Assembly: GCF_003340475.1 (NCBI RefSeq)
Contig: NZ_QBKA01000002.1
Location: forward strand, 1,063,501 to 1,127,500
Direction of reading: 5' to 3'
Source of the DNA: Alteripontixanthobacter maritimus
GTDB lineage: Bacteria > Pseudomonadota > Alphaproteobacteria > Sphingomonadales > Sphingomonadaceae
Length of the DNA: 64,000 bases
Below the pieces are notes generated by a model. It made no database searches and was not told the DNA's origin. It saw only the letters and a program-made list of their open reading frames with translations. A program made the position numbers and the translations under genes. Below, in pieces: positions 25,574 to 35,093 of the stretch (its first letter is position 1; each line of letters starts with the position of its first letter).

Positions 25574-26776
25574 ATGCCCACCGAATCCATCAGGATCAAA
25601 ACTACGCTTGGGCACGAGCTATCCGGTTCGCTCGAACTGCCAACCGGTCTGGTGCGCGGTGCCGCCCTGTTTGCACATTGTTTCACCTGCACGCAGAAAA
25701 GCCGCGCGGCCGTGGCGATTACGCGTGCACTGGCGGCGCGCGGCATAGCCAGTCTGCGCTTCGACTTCACGGGCCTCGGCGGAAGCGAAGGCGAGTTCGG
25801 GCGGGCGGGGTTTGCTACCGACGTATCCGATCTGGTGGCGGCGGGGCGGTTCCTGGCCGGGCGTTTCGGAGACGGTATCCTGCTGGTTGGACATAGTCTG
25901 GGCGGGGCGGCGGTTCTGGCCGCGGCCGAACAGATGGGCGGTGTGGCCGCAGTCGCCACAATCGGCGCGCCTTCGGATGTGCCACACGTGCTCGAGAATA
26001 TCGAGGGCGACCTTAAAGCGATCGAAGCATCCGGAAGCGGCGCGGTAACTATTGGCGGACGCAAGTTCGATCTATCGTCGGAGTTCATCGCAAATACCAT
26101 GCAGACCGACCTTCTGGAGCGGGTGGCAGCCATGCGCCTGCCCATGCTGGTGCTGCATTCGCCCACCGACCAGATTGTGGGTATCGAACATGCTGGCCAG
26201 ATTTTCGACGCGGCATTCCATCCCAAAAGTTTTGTTAGCATGGCGGGCGCAGATCACTTGCTGCTCAATAAGGAAGACGCGGCATTCGCGGCTGACATGG
26301 TCGCCAGCTGGGCCAGCCGGTATCTGCCGCTTCGCGACGAACTGGAAATGCCGGAGAACGGGGTGATCGTGCGTACTGGCAATGGAAAATTCGGCACCGA
26401 AGTTCACACCGAATCCCACCGCTTCGTAGCCGACGAGCCTGCTTCCTATGGCGGCGACGACACGGCACCGACCCCTTACGATCTGCTCAACGCCGCGCTC
26501 GGCACGTGCACCGCCATGACGATCAAGATGTATGCCGACAGGAAGGGAATGGCGTTCGAAGGGACGACGATTCACATCACCCATGACCGCGACCACGGCA
26601 CAGATTGCGACCATTGCGAGGACGGCGCAAGGATCCAGTCACTCGACCGCCGGATCGAGCTGCACGGGGATTTGTCTGCAGAAGAACGTGCAAAACTGAT
26701 AGAAATCGCCGACAAATGTCCAGTCCACCGCACCCTTGAGGGGGAGCTGCATATTCACACGGACGTGGCCGACTGA
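25574..26776 (+). CDS. Bifunctional alpha/beta hydrolase-OsmC fusion
   Basis: A 400-residue fusion. The N-terminal alpha/beta hydrolase (about 1-255) has nucleophile motif GHSLGG with S108, candidate acid D199 (HSPTDQ) and H228 (GADHLL). The C-terminal OsmC/Ohr-type domain (about 265-400) carries the two peroxidatic cysteines, C312 in LGTCTAMT and C382 in DKCPVHRTL. OsmC proteins reduce organic hydroperoxides; a fused hydrolase may release or act on lipid-derived substrates. Such fusions are known in proteobacteria. ATG 25574 has CGGAG upstream. Its stop is 4 bp from the convergent parE stop. Confidence 0.92.
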   Translation: MPTESIRIKTTLGHELSGSLELPTGLVRGAALFAHCFTCTQKSRAAVAITRALAARGIASLRFDFTGLGGSEGEFGRAGFATDVSDLVAAGRFLAGRFGDGILLVGHSLGGAAVLAAAEQMGGVAAVATIGAPSDVPHVLENIEGDLKAIEASGSGAVTIGGRKFDLSSEFIANTMQTDLLERVAAMRLPMLVLHSPTDQIVGIEHAGQIFDAAFHPKSFVSMAGADHLLLNKEDAAFAADMVASWASRYLPLRDELEMPENGVIVRTGNGKFGTEVHTESHRFVADEPASYGGDDTAPTPYDLLNAALGTCTAMTIKMYADRKGMAFEGTTIHITHDRDHGTDCDHCEDGARIQSLDRRIELHGDLSAEERAKLIEIADKCPVHRTLEGELHIHTDVAD

Positions 26777-26780
26777 CCAA

Positions 26781-28772
26781 TCACGCGTCGATCAGGTCGC
26801 GGTCCATGTCGCCGGCGTTGTTCTGGATGAAGTTGAACCGGTGTTCGGGGTTGCGGCCCATTAGCTGATCGACCAGTTCCTTTACTGCCGCGCGCTGTTC
26901 GAATTCGGGCGGCAGGGTAATGCGGATCAGGCTGCGCGTCTCGGGGCTCATCGTCGTTTCGCGCAATTGCGCCGGGTTCATTTCGCCCAAACCCTTGAAC
27001 CGGCCGACTTCCACGTTCTTGCCCTTGAATACCGTCGCTTCCAGTTCGGCGCGATGCGCGTCGTCGCGCGCGTAGCGGTTTTCCTTGCCGGCGGTCAGGC
27101 GGTAAAGCGGCGGCTGCGCCAGATAGAGGTATCCGCCCCGGACCACTTCGGCCATTTCCTGGAAGAAAAACGTCATCAGCAGCGTGGCGATATGGGCGCC
27201 GTCCACGTCAGCATCGGTCATGATGATAATGCGGTCGTAACGCAGATTTTCAGGATCGCAATCCTTGCGCGTGCCGCAACCCATCGCCAGCGACAGGTCG
27301 GCAATTTCGGAGTTCGCGCCGATCTTCTCCCGCGTGGCGCTGGCGACATTCAGGATTTTGCCGCGGATGGGCAGGATCGCTTGGGTCTTGCGGTTGCGCG
27401 CCTGTTTGGCGCTGCCCCCGGCGCTGTCGCCTTCCACGATGAAGAGTTCGGTCTCGCCTTCGCCTTCGCCGGAACAGTCGGTCAGTTTCCCCGGCAAGCG
27501 TAGCTTTTTGGCATTGGTGGCGCTTTTGCGCTTGATCTCGCGTTCCTGCTTCCGTCGCAGGCGTTCGTCCATCCGCTCCATGACCTGGCCGAGCAGCGCC
27601 TTGCCGCGCTCCATATTGTCGGCAAGGAAGTGGTCGAAATGATCGCGCATCGCGTTTTCGACCAGGCGTGACGCTTCGGGAGAAGTTAGCCGGTCCTTCG
27701 TCTGCGACTGGAATTGCGGTTCGCGCACAAAGACGGACAGCATAACTTCCGCCCCGTTCATCACGTCGTCCGCAGTCAGGTCCTTCGACTTTTTCTGTCC
27801 CACCATATCGCCGAACCCGCGCAGCGCCTTGGTCAAAGCCGCCCGCGCGCCCTGTTCGTGGGTGCCGCCATCGGGAGTGGGGACGGTGTTGCAATACCAG
27901 CTGGTGGAGCCTTCGGAATAGAGCGGCCATGCAATTGCCCATTCCACGCGGCCCTGACCTGTTCCATCATCGCCGCCGGGAAAATTCTGGTTGCCGGAGA
28001 ACGGAACCGCAGTGACGCATTCGCGCCCTTCCAGTTGCTCTGCCAGATGGTCCGCCAAGCCGCCGGGAAACTTGAAAACCGCCTCGGCCGGTACGTCATC
28101 CGTGACCAGCGCCTCGTCCAGCTTCCAGCGGATTTCAACACCCGCAAATAGATACGCCTTGCTGCGCGCGAGCTTGAACAGGCGTTTGGGGCTGAACATG
28201 CGTTTGCCGAAAATTTCCGTATCCGGCGTAAAGATCACGGTGGTGCCGCGCCGGTTCGGGGTCGGGCCTAATTCCTGCAATGCGCCGCTGGTGATGCCCC
28301 TGGAAAACTCCTGCGCATAAAGCTGGCGGTCGCGTGCCACTTCCACGCGGGTGTCCGAAGAAAGCGCATTGACCACACTGACCCCCACACCGTGGAGGCC
28401 GCCACTAGTGGCGTAGGCCTTGCCAGAGAACTTCCCGCCGGAATGCAGCGTGCCGAGGATCACCTCGAGCGTCGACTTGCCGGGAAATTTGGGATGTTCC
28501 GCAACCGGAATACCGCGTCCGTTATCCGCAACCGAGAGCCGGTTGCCTTCCATCAGGTGCATTTCGATGCGGGTCGCATGGCCGGCCACAGCCTCGTCCA
28601 TGGCGTTGTCGAGCACTTCTGCGGCAAGATGGTGCAGCGCGCGGTCGTCGGTGCCGCCGATATACATGCCGGGCCGCTTGCGAACGGGCTCAAGCCCTTC
28701 CAGCACCTCGATCGAGGATGCGTCGTAATCGCCGCTAGAGGCGGGTGTATCTGCAAACAGATCGTCGGCCAT
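26781..28772 (-). CDS. parE: DNA topoisomerase IV subunit B
   Basis: A 663-residue GHKL-type topoisomerase subunit that provides ATPase and TOPRIM functions for chromosome decatenation with ParC. N-terminal motifs are VRKRPGMYIGG, DNAMDEAVAGHA and VADNGRGIPV; GLHGVGVSVVNALS forms the ATP lid. The TOPRIM part has EGDSAGGSAKQARNRKTQAILPIRGKILN and DADVDGAHI. The KQAR sequence in place of GyrB KQGR, and the lack of a GyrB insert, favour ParE. Start MADDLFADTP at 28772. No parC is in the window. Confidence 0.93.
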   Translation of the reverse strand: MADDLFADTPASSGDYDASSIEVLEGLEPVRKRPGMYIGGTDDRALHHLAAEVLDNAMDEAVAGHATRIEMHLMEGNRLSVADNGRGIPVAEHPKFPGKSTLEVILGTLHSGGKFSGKAYATSGGLHGVGVSVVNALSSDTRVEVARDRQLYAQEFSRGITSGALQELGPTPNRRGTTVIFTPDTEIFGKRMFSPKRLFKLARSKAYLFAGVEIRWKLDEALVTDDVPAEAVFKFPGGLADHLAEQLEGRECVTAVPFSGNQNFPGGDDGTGQGRVEWAIAWPLYSEGSTSWYCNTVPTPDGGTHEQGARAALTKALRGFGDMVGQKKSKDLTADDVMNGAEVMLSVFVREPQFQSQTKDRLTSPEASRLVENAMRDHFDHFLADNMERGKALLGQVMERMDERLRRKQEREIKRKSATNAKKLRLPGKLTDCSGEGEGETELFIVEGDSAGGSAKQARNRKTQAILPIRGKILNVASATREKIGANSEIADLSLAMGCGTRKDCDPENLRYDRIIIMTDADVDGAHIATLLMTFFFQEMAEVVRGGYLYLAQPPLYRLTAGKENRYARDDAHRAELEATVFKGKNVEVGRFKGLGEMNPAQLRETTMSPETRSLIRITLPPEFEQRAAVKELVDQLMGRNPEHRFNFIQNNAGDMDRDLIDA

Positions 28773-28860
28773 GGCGCAGGCTATAGGCTGCTGTCTTGCG
28801 CAGCGACAAGCCGCGCGCACGAATTATCGTCGATCGCAGCGATTTCTGTCCTGATGAAAC

Positions 28861-30087
28861 CTAATTCGCGGGGACGGCATCGCGGAAGACCGTCGGGGCG
28901 GGGTCGATTTCCACCACGCTGCCGCCCCGGATCTCGCGCACTTCCATGGCGCGGTCCACCATACCATCCCTGTCGAAACGGAACACACCGTCGAGGCCGA
29001 GGAAACCGCCGCGATCATACAGTTGGCCGATTGGGAAAGGTTCCCCCACGCGCCAGTCCTGCGCTACTCGCAGCGTCAGAAGCACCGCGTCATAGCCGAG
29101 CGTTGAGACACGATAGGGGCGTTCGCCGAAGCGTTCTTCGAAACTGTCGGAAAACCGTTTAAAGCGGCTATCCGATATTGCGGAAAACCACGCACCGCGC
29201 AGCGAAGGCGTGCGGGTGACCGAACTGACTCCGCTCCACAATTCGGTGCCGATTACCTTGATCGTGCCGGTACCGCGCGGACGCAGGATGTCGGCTGCCT
29301 GCTTGGCGAGCGACGCGTTGTCCGCCAGCAGCACGGTGTCGAACCCGCCGCGTGCGTTCAACCGGGTGGCAGCGCCCATGATGGAGGTGTTGGAACGTGC
29401 GTAACGTTCTGTCCGTACAAAGGTCGCGCCGGTTTCCAGCAACGCTGCCGAAAGCGCAGCTTCGGCGCGGTCGCCATAGCCACCCTCGGGCAGGATTGCG
29501 GCAAACCGCTGCGAACCACGCTCCCGTGCATAGGCCACCGTCCGGGCGATCGATTGTTCGGGAGCCTGTCCCAGCATGAACACATCAGGCCGCGCGACGC
29601 TGCCATCGTTTGAGAATGCGAGCACCGTAACGCCTGCCGGTTTTGCCTGAGCCAGCACCGGCGCCACATTCTCCGGCATCAGCGGGCCGAGAACCAGCGC
29701 ATTCCCATCGGCCATGGCGCGTGCCGCTGCGCTGCTGGCACCGGTGGCGGTATCATATGTCGTGATGCGCAAATTGGCGGCATTGGTGTCGAGCAGCGCC
29801 ATAGTAGCGGCATTGGCGATCGACAGGCCGACGCTGGCGTTGCGCCCGGTAGTTGGCACGAGCAACGCGATCCGGTGGCGTTGTTCGGCGTCCTGCGGCA
29901 GGTTGGAGACAGGCGGGGCGGGCACGGGAACCGCGACCGGCGGCGGAGTGCGCGGCGGTTCGTAAGACGTGCCGGGGCGCGATGTGTCGGGAATGATCTG
30001 ACAAGCGCCCAGCAGCGCCGCGCCAACCATCATACAAGCCGTCCGTCCCAGCCGGCGAGCCGTAAACGCTTTTGACAGGCCGCTCAC
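28861..30087 (-). CDS. Penicillin-binding protein activator, LpoA-like lipoprotein
   Basis: A 408-residue protein with a lipoprotein signal (lipobox LLGAC near residue 29), a proline-rich spacer (about 38-65) and a periplasmic binding-protein-like domain: HRIALLVPTTGRNASVGLSIANAATMAL, then LVLGPLMPENVAPVLAQAKPAGVTVLAFSND and VFMLGQAPEQS. The C-terminal half of E. coli LpoA has the same fold and stimulates PBP1A. The start is GTG at 30087. Position next to rsmI and yraN mirrors lpoA-rsmI-yraN in enterobacteria, although here it is divergent. Direct partner in this organism is inferred. Confidence 0.85.
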   Translation of the reverse strand: MSGLSKAFTARRLGRTACMMVGAALLGACQIIPDTSRPGTSYEPPRTPPPVAVPVPAPPVSNLPQDAEQRHRIALLVPTTGRNASVGLSIANAATMALLDTNAANLRITTYDTATGASSAAARAMADGNALVLGPLMPENVAPVLAQAKPAGVTVLAFSNDGSVARPDVFMLGQAPEQSIARTVAYARERGSQRFAAILPEGGYGDRAEAALSAALLETGATFVRTERYARSNTSIMGAATRLNARGGFDTVLLADNASLAKQAADILRPRGTGTIKVIGTELWSGVSSVTRTPSLRGAWFSAISDSRFKRFSDSFEERFGERPYRVSTLGYDAVLLTLRVAQDWRVGEPFPIGQLYDRGGFLGLDGVFRFDRDGMVDRAMEVREIRGGSVVEIDPAPTVFRDAVPAN

Positions 30088-30190
30088 GCTACTAGGCTCG
30101 CTATCCGGCCGTAATGCATCTTCACCTCATAGGCCTTCACCATGTTCATGCTTGCCGCTCCCGTCCTTCATGGTCCATTGCGCGTGCACC

Positions 30191-31045
30191 ATGACCGATG
30201 ATGCGCCGTCCCTGTTACCGGGACTCTATATTGTAGCCACGCCGATTGGCAATCTTGGCGATATCACCCTGCGCGCGATCGAGACGCTGCGGGGTTGCGA
30301 CGGTGTGGCTTGCGAGGATACGCGCGTTACTGGCAAACTGCTAAAGCATTTGGGGATCAGCAAGCCGCTGTGGCGCTATGACGATCATAGCGAGGAGCGG
30401 GACCGTGCGCGATTGGTGGCTTCGATGGACACCCGCGCAGTGGTGCTGGTCAGCGACGCTGGCACGCCGCTGGTGTCCGATCCCGGGTTTCGGTTGGTAC
30501 GCGAGGCACGGGCGGCAGGCATTCCCGTCACCAGCCTGCCGGGTGCATGTGCGGCGGTGGTCGGGCTGACGCTGTCGGGGCTACCCAATGACCGATTCAT
30601 GTTTGCAGGCTTCCTGCCGGTGAAGGACAAGGCGCGACGCGATATTCTGGCCGAGCTGGCCAAGATCGAAACCACCCTGGTGTTCTACGAAACCGGGCCG
30701 CGACTGGTGAAGTCATTGGCTGCAATTGCCGCGGTATGCCCGGGACGGGACGTATCCGTCGCTCGCGAGCTGACGAAATTGCACGAGGACTGCCGGACGG
30801 GCGAGCCTGATGTGCTTGCCGAACATTACACGCAGCATCCGCCCAAGGGGGAGATCGTCCTGCTGATCGGACCACCGGTTGCCCGCGAGGCTTCGGGGGA
30901 GGATGTCGATACGATGCTGCGAGAGGCCTTGGCTGGCGAAAAGGCCTCTCGCGCTGCCGCAATCGTGGCGAAGGCGACTGGCCGTGAACGCGGCGAGCTG
31001 TATGCCCGCGCGATGGAGCTGCGTGCGGAAATGCAAACGCAATGA
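30191..31045 (+). CDS. rsmI: 16S rRNA (cytidine(1402)-2'-O)-methyltransferase
   Basis: A 284-residue tetrapyrrole-methylase-fold enzyme that 2'-O-methylates C1402 in the 16S rRNA decoding centre. Signatures are LYIVATPIGNLGDITLRAIETL, CEDTRVTGKLLKHLGI, VVLVSDAGTPLVSDPGFRLVREA and FLPVKDKARRD. The C-terminal RsmI-type helical domain follows. Start is uncertain: ATG 30191 is closest to the conserved sequence but has no clear Shine-Dalgarno; upstream in-frame ATGs at 30152 and 30170 are possible. It overlaps yraN by four bases. Confidence 0.95.
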   Translation: MTDDAPSLLPGLYIVATPIGNLGDITLRAIETLRGCDGVACEDTRVTGKLLKHLGISKPLWRYDDHSEERDRARLVASMDTRAVVLVSDAGTPLVSDPGFRLVREARAAGIPVTSLPGACAAVVGLTLSGLPNDRFMFAGFLPVKDKARRDILAELAKIETTLVFYETGPRLVKSLAAIAAVCPGRDVSVARELTKLHEDCRTGEPDVLAEHYTQHPPKGEIVLLIGPPVAREASGEDVDTMLREALAGEKASRAAAIVAKATGRERGELYARAMELRAEMQTQ

Positions 31046-31404
31046 CGGCTGCTCCGCGCCGCCAGCGCGCCGAAGCCAGCGGCCGGGAAGGGGAACGCGC
31101 CGCTGCGCTATGGATGCAGGCCAAGGGCTGGCGCAAGCTGGCAGAGCGCGTGAAAACACCGCGCGGCGAGATCGACCTTGTGATGAAGCGCGGCGGCACT
31201 GTGGCCTTCATCGAAGTCAAATTCCGCCGCAAGGCCGACGATCTCGATCATGCCATAGACGAATACCGCCTACGCCGGGTGGCGGGGGCGGTTGAGTGCG
31301 TAGCGCATGAATATGCGGGCGAGGGGGACGATATCAGTATCGACGTCATCCTGCTTGCCCCGCGCCGATTGCCGCGTCACATCGTCAACGCCTGGCAACC
31401 ATAG
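31042..31404 (+). CDS. YraN family (UPF0102) endonuclease-fold protein
   Basis: A 120-residue UPF0102 protein. The restriction-endonuclease-like core has GREGERAAALWMQAKGWRKL, then RGEIDLVMKRGGTVAFIEVKFRRK with the E-D-ExK pattern of the nuclease active site. Its physiological role is not established; it commonly accompanies rsmI, as here with an ATGA overlap. gshB starts 13 bp downstream, so the block probably forms one operon. Confidence 0.92.
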   Translation: MTAAPRRQRAEASGREGERAAALWMQAKGWRKLAERVKTPRGEIDLVMKRGGTVAFIEVKFRRKADDLDHAIDEYRLRRVAGAVECVAHEYAGEGDDISIDVILLAPRRLPRHIVNAWQP

Positions 31405-31417
31405 GAACACGGCCGAT

Positions 31418-32371
31418 ATGACTACAAACCCTTTGCGTGTCGCGTTCCAAATGGACCCGATGAACAGTATCAATATTGCGGGAGATTCCAGCTTCGCACT
31501 CATGTTGGCGGCCCAGTCGCGCGGGTATGAATTATGGCATTACGATGTGCGTTCGATCGCGTGGCTCGATGGCAAAATCACTGCATATGCGGCGCCTGTA
31601 ACAGTGCAGCAGGTTGAGGGCGATCACTTCGAACTGGGCGACTATCGCCAACTTGATCTCGCCGAAGATATTGATGTTATCCTGATGCGACAGGACCCGC
31701 CCTTCCATCTGGGATATATTACCGCCGCGCTATTGCTGGATCGGCTGAAGGGCAAAACGTTGGTGCTGAACGATCCGAAGGAGGTCGTGAACGCGCCGGA
31801 AAAAATGTTCGTGCTGGATTATGCGCAGTTCATGCCGCCTACACTGATTGCCCTCCATATCGACGATGTCCGTGCATTTCACGAACAGCACGGCCGGATT
31901 GTGGTGAAGCCGCTTCACGGAAATGGCGGCAAGGCGATTTTTCGGATCGAGGAGGATGGCACCAACCTTTCGGCGCTCACCGAAATGTTCGGGCAGATCT
32001 GGCACGAACCATTCATGGTGCAGCCGTTCCTTCCCGAGGTGGCCGAGGGCGACAAGCGCATCGTACTGGTGGACGGCGAAGTTACGGGCGCAATCAATCG
32101 TAAGCCGGGCAAGGGCGAATTCCGCAGCAATCTGGCGCAGGGCGGCTATGCCGAACCTGCCGGGCTGACGCCGCGCGAAGAAGAAATATGCGCCGCGATG
32201 GGGCCCGAACTGAAGCGCCGCGGGCTATTGTTCGTGGGGATCGATGTGATCGGGGGCAAATGGCTGACGGAGATTAACGTCACCAGCCCGACCGGCATCG
32301 TGGCAATCGACAAGTTCAACGGCACCGACCACGGCACCCTGATATGGGATGCGATCGAAAAGCGGCTTTAG
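31418..32371 (+). CDS. gshB: Glutathione synthetase
   Basis: A 317-residue ATP-grasp ligase joining gamma-glutamylcysteine and glycine to make glutathione. The N-terminus RVAFQMDPMNSINIAGDSSF is characteristic; DVILMRQDPPFHLGYIT, VLNDPKEVVNAPEKMF, VVKPLHGNGGKAIFRI, VQPFLPEVAEGDKRIVLVDGE and INVTSPTGIVAID follow in order. The start MTTNPLRV at 31418 follows yraN by 13 bp. Longer upstream frame lies within yraN. Confidence 0.96.
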   Translation: MTTNPLRVAFQMDPMNSINIAGDSSFALMLAAQSRGYELWHYDVRSIAWLDGKITAYAAPVTVQQVEGDHFELGDYRQLDLAEDIDVILMRQDPPFHLGYITAALLLDRLKGKTLVLNDPKEVVNAPEKMFVLDYAQFMPPTLIALHIDDVRAFHEQHGRIVVKPLHGNGGKAIFRIEEDGTNLSALTEMFGQIWHEPFMVQPFLPEVAEGDKRIVLVDGEVTGAINRKPGKGEFRSNLAQGGYAEPAGLTPREEEICAAMGPELKRRGLLFVGIDVIGGKWLTEINVTSPTGIVAIDKFNGTDHGTLIWDAIEKRL

Positions 32372-32415
32372 CCCCGATCTGCATGCCCAATCTGCTTGCC
32401 GAGCGTTGAGGCTTC

Positions 32416-33021
32416 ATGGATGCCATCATCATCGCGGCCATCGCCAAAGGGGGCTATCTTGGCATCTTCCTTTTAATGGTGCTGGAAAACGTGGTCCCGC
32501 CGGTCCCTTCCGAAGTCATCATGGGACTGGGCGGCGTGCTGGTCGAACGGGGCCGGATGGATTTCTGGCTGCTGCTCCTTATCGGTACTACGGGTGCGAC
32601 AGCAGGTAATCTGTTCTGGTTCTGGCTTGGACGCCGCTGGGGTTACGTAGGGATGCGACCGTTTGTGGAGCGACACGGCCGTTGGCTGACAATAGAATGG
32701 GCCGATATCGAGCGGGCCGCGGTGTTCTTTCGCAAACATGGGCAATGGGTAGTGTTCGTGATGCGCTTCTCGCCGTTTATGCGAACGCTGATATCCCTGC
32801 CGGCCGGGATGACCGGAATGGGACTTGGCAGGTTTGTGCTGTTCACGTTTACCGGCACGCTGATCTGGAATGCCGGGTTGATCATGGCAGGCGGGGCGCT
32901 GGCGCGCCATCTCGGTGAATCGCAGCACTGGCTTGGTATCGCCACGCTTACCGCCATCGGGCTGGGGCTGGTCTGGTATGTGCGCCGCGTATGGATTTGG
33001 CGACCGCGCGCGGATCGTTAG
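32416..33021 (+). CDS. DedA family membrane protein
   Basis: A 201-residue DedA (SNARE-associated/VTT) membrane protein. Conserved features are NVVPPVPSEVIMGLGG near residue 25 (VLENVVPPVPSE), the TGATAGNLFWFWLGRRWG helix, the FFRKHGQWVVFVMRFSPFMRTLISLPAGMTGM re-entrant segment with its arginine, and FTFTGTLIWNAGL. DedA proteins support membrane homeostasis and undecaprenyl-phosphate or phospholipid translocation. GAGG precedes the ATG. Its stop overlaps the convergent xerC stop region by four bases. Confidence 0.93.
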   Translation: MDAIIIAAIAKGGYLGIFLLMVLENVVPPVPSEVIMGLGGVLVERGRMDFWLLLLIGTTGATAGNLFWFWLGRRWGYVGMRPFVERHGRWLTIEWADIERAAVFFRKHGQWVVFVMRFSPFMRTLISLPAGMTGMGLGRFVLFTFTGTLIWNAGLIMAGGALARHLGESQHWLGIATLTAIGLGLVWYVRRVWIWRPRADR

Positions 33022-33935
33022 TCGCTGTCCGCTGCGGGTCTTTTCTGCTCGCGTGGATGCGCGCCGCGATAGGTCTCAAGCAATGTCGCCGCATCGACTT
33101 TGGTATATATCTGTGTACTGGAAAGGCTCGCATGGCCGAGCAATTCCTGCAGGCTTCGCAAGTCCGCCCCGGCACCCAGTAGATGGGTCGCGAAACTATG
33201 CCGCAGCGCGTGCGGTGTGGCCGTGCCGGGCAGACCGAGCGCAATGCGCGCCTGCCGCGCTGCCTTCTGCACCATCCCCTGCGACAACGCGCCGCCTTTT
33301 ACCCCGCGAAACAGCGGCAGGTCCGGTGCGATGGGGTAGGGGCATTGCGCAATATAAGTCTCCACCGCTTCCGATATCAGCGGAAGGATCGGCACGACCC
33401 GCTGCTTGCCGCCCTTTCCGGTCACAGTCAGCGTCTGCCCCAATGGCACAGCCTTTCCGGTCAGCGAGAGCGCTTCCGCAATACGCAGCCCAGCACCATA
33501 CAACAGCAAAAGAACTGCGCGGTCGCGCGCGCCGACCCATTCCTCCGCGGCCTGCGCACCTGCCAGATCGGCCATGTTCAGCGCGTCATCGGGCGTGACG
33601 GGGCGGGGCAGTCCTTTCTTGATTCGCGGGCCTCTAAGGCGCGGATTGGCGGCGTCCGGCAGACCAGCCTCTTCCCGCGCAAACGCAACGAAACTCTTGA
33701 CAGCGGATAGCTCGCGCGCCGCACTGGCATTTCCTAAACCATCCGTCCGCCGAGCGGCCAGATGTCGGCGAAGCGCGTTGGTGTCGAGCCCGGCGACCTC
33801 GGCCCACGCTGCAAGGTCTTGCGCGTCGATCAATCGCTTCGCCGCAGCTACGTAAGCGCGCACCGTATGGGGACTGCGACGGCGGCCTTCGGTGAGATGC
33901 GCGCTCCACGCGGCCAGCAGGTCGGCGCGGGTCAT
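33018..33935 (-). CDS. xerC: Tyrosine recombinase XerC
   Basis: A 305-residue tyrosine recombinase. The SAM-like core-binding domain spans about 1-95 and the catalytic domain follows with R151 (GAGLRIAEA), K174 or K177 (GKGGKQR), H242 and R245 (HALRHSFATHLL), H268 (LLGHASL) and nucleophile Y277 (STQIYT). It acts with XerD at dif to resolve chromosome dimers; chromosomal setting beside hemW and rdgB, with no integrase-associated att repeats, supports housekeeping XerC rather than a mobile integrase. Its ATG overlaps the hemW stop by four bases. Confidence 0.93.
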   Translation of the reverse strand: MTRADLLAAWSAHLTEGRRRSPHTVRAYVAAAKRLIDAQDLAAWAEVAGLDTNALRRHLAARRTDGLGNASAARELSAVKSFVAFAREEAGLPDAANPRLRGPRIKKGLPRPVTPDDALNMADLAGAQAAEEWVGARDRAVLLLLYGAGLRIAEALSLTGKAVPLGQTLTVTGKGGKQRVVPILPLISEAVETYIAQCPYPIAPDLPLFRGVKGGALSQGMVQKAARQARIALGLPGTATPHALRHSFATHLLGAGADLRSLQELLGHASLSSTQIYTKVDAATLLETYRGAHPREQKRPAADSD

Positions 33936-35083
33936 CCCGCCACCAGTTCGGCGGGCACAATTTCGCCCAGAAGCCCATCCAGCAAGGGCATTCCATCGGG
34001 CGTAACGGTCAGATGCGATCCGGTCCGTTCAAGCATGCCAAGCTGTTCGTAAAAGGCCGCTCTGTCTGTATCGATCAGTTCGGCAGTCGTTGTGCGGAAG
34101 CGCGATGCGAGGGTATCAAGATCCACTCCCTCGGCCAGACGCAGACCCATCAACAGCGCTTCGCTCGCTTGCTCTTGCAAACCCAGTTTGCGACTCTCGA
34201 GCAGTCCGTCGCCGCGTGCGTCTATCGCAGCGAGGAAGTTTTCGGGCTTGCGATGCCGCTGTGTGGCCGAGCCACCGCGCCTTCCATGCGCGCCCGGCCC
34301 GATCCCGCAATAATCGCCGTACCGCCAATAGGTCAGATTATGGCGGCTTTCCTCGCCCGCGCGGGCATGATTGCTGATCTCATAAGCCGGAATGCCTGCC
34401 GCCACCGTCAGTTCGCGCGTGATGGCGAACAGGTCAGCCGCTTCGTCGTCGTCCATCGGCGCGAAGACCCCGCGCCGGACATCGGTGGCATAGCGCGTGC
34501 CCGGCTCGATGGTTAGCTGGTACAGCGACATGTGCCAGGTCCCGAAGCCGAGCGCGCGCGCCAGATCGGCTTCCCATTGCGCGGCCGTTTGGTCCGGTCG
34601 GGCATAGATCAGGTCGAAACTGACCCGGCCGAAATGGTCTTGCGCAGTATCCAGCGCCGCCAAGGCTTCACGCGTATTATGCAGCCGCCCAAGCCGGGCC
34701 AAGGCCTCATCGTTCAGCGCCTGCAAGCCAAGCGATACGCGGTTCACTCCTGCCGCCGCGATATCGGCAAAACGGGCCGCTTCAACCGAGGATGGGTTTG
34801 CCTCCAACGTGATTTCGCAGTCGGGCGCAAGCCCCCACAATCGGTCCGCTTCCGCGATCAACGACCCGACAATGGCCGGCGGCATCAATGACGGGGTGCC
34901 ACCGCCGAAGAAGATGGAGGCGAGCGGGCCTTGCGGACTCTCCCCGTGTTCGAAACGCATGTCGGCCAGCAAGGCCGCGGCCCATAAATCATCATCGACC
35001 GTAGCGCGAACATGGCTGTTGAAGTCGCAATAGGGGCATTTCTTTTCGCAAAAAGGCCAATGGATGTAGAGCGCGCGTGCCAC
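33932..35083 (-). CDS. hemW: HemW-type radical SAM protein (coproporphyrinogen oxidase-like)
   Basis: A 383-residue radical SAM protein with iron-sulfur cysteines C12, C16 and C19 in WPFCEKKCPYCDF, then SIFFGGGTPSLM and ITLEANPSSVE. The HemN C-terminal domain follows. HemW proteins act in heme insertion and lack coproporphyrinogen oxidase activity; the short N-terminus, which begins directly at the strand before the cluster motif, supports HemW over HemN. The start is GTG 35083 with AAGGCAGG upstream; the longer frame would run into rdgB. Gap to rdgB is 10 bp. Confidence 0.93.
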   Translation of the reverse strand: MARALYIHWPFCEKKCPYCDFNSHVRATVDDDLWAAALLADMRFEHGESPQGPLASIFFGGGTPSLMPPAIVGSLIAEADRLWGLAPDCEITLEANPSSVEAARFADIAAAGVNRVSLGLQALNDEALARLGRLHNTREALAALDTAQDHFGRVSFDLIYARPDQTAAQWEADLARALGFGTWHMSLYQLTIEPGTRYATDVRRGVFAPMDDDEAADLFAITRELTVAAGIPAYEISNHARAGEESRHNLTYWRYGDYCGIGPGAHGRRGGSATQRHRKPENFLAAIDARGDGLLESRKLGLQEQASEALLMGLRLAEGVDLDTLASRFRTTTAELIDTDRAAFYEQLGMLERTGSHLTVTPDGMPLLDGLLGEIVPAELVAG

Positions 35084-35093
35084 GCCGCCTGCC

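Noticed and set aside
33018-33935. Tyrosine recombinase as an integrase of a mobile element
   Set aside because: It is embedded in a core operon with hemW, rdgB and rph; no att duplications or cargo genes are present, so chromosomal XerC is the better reading.
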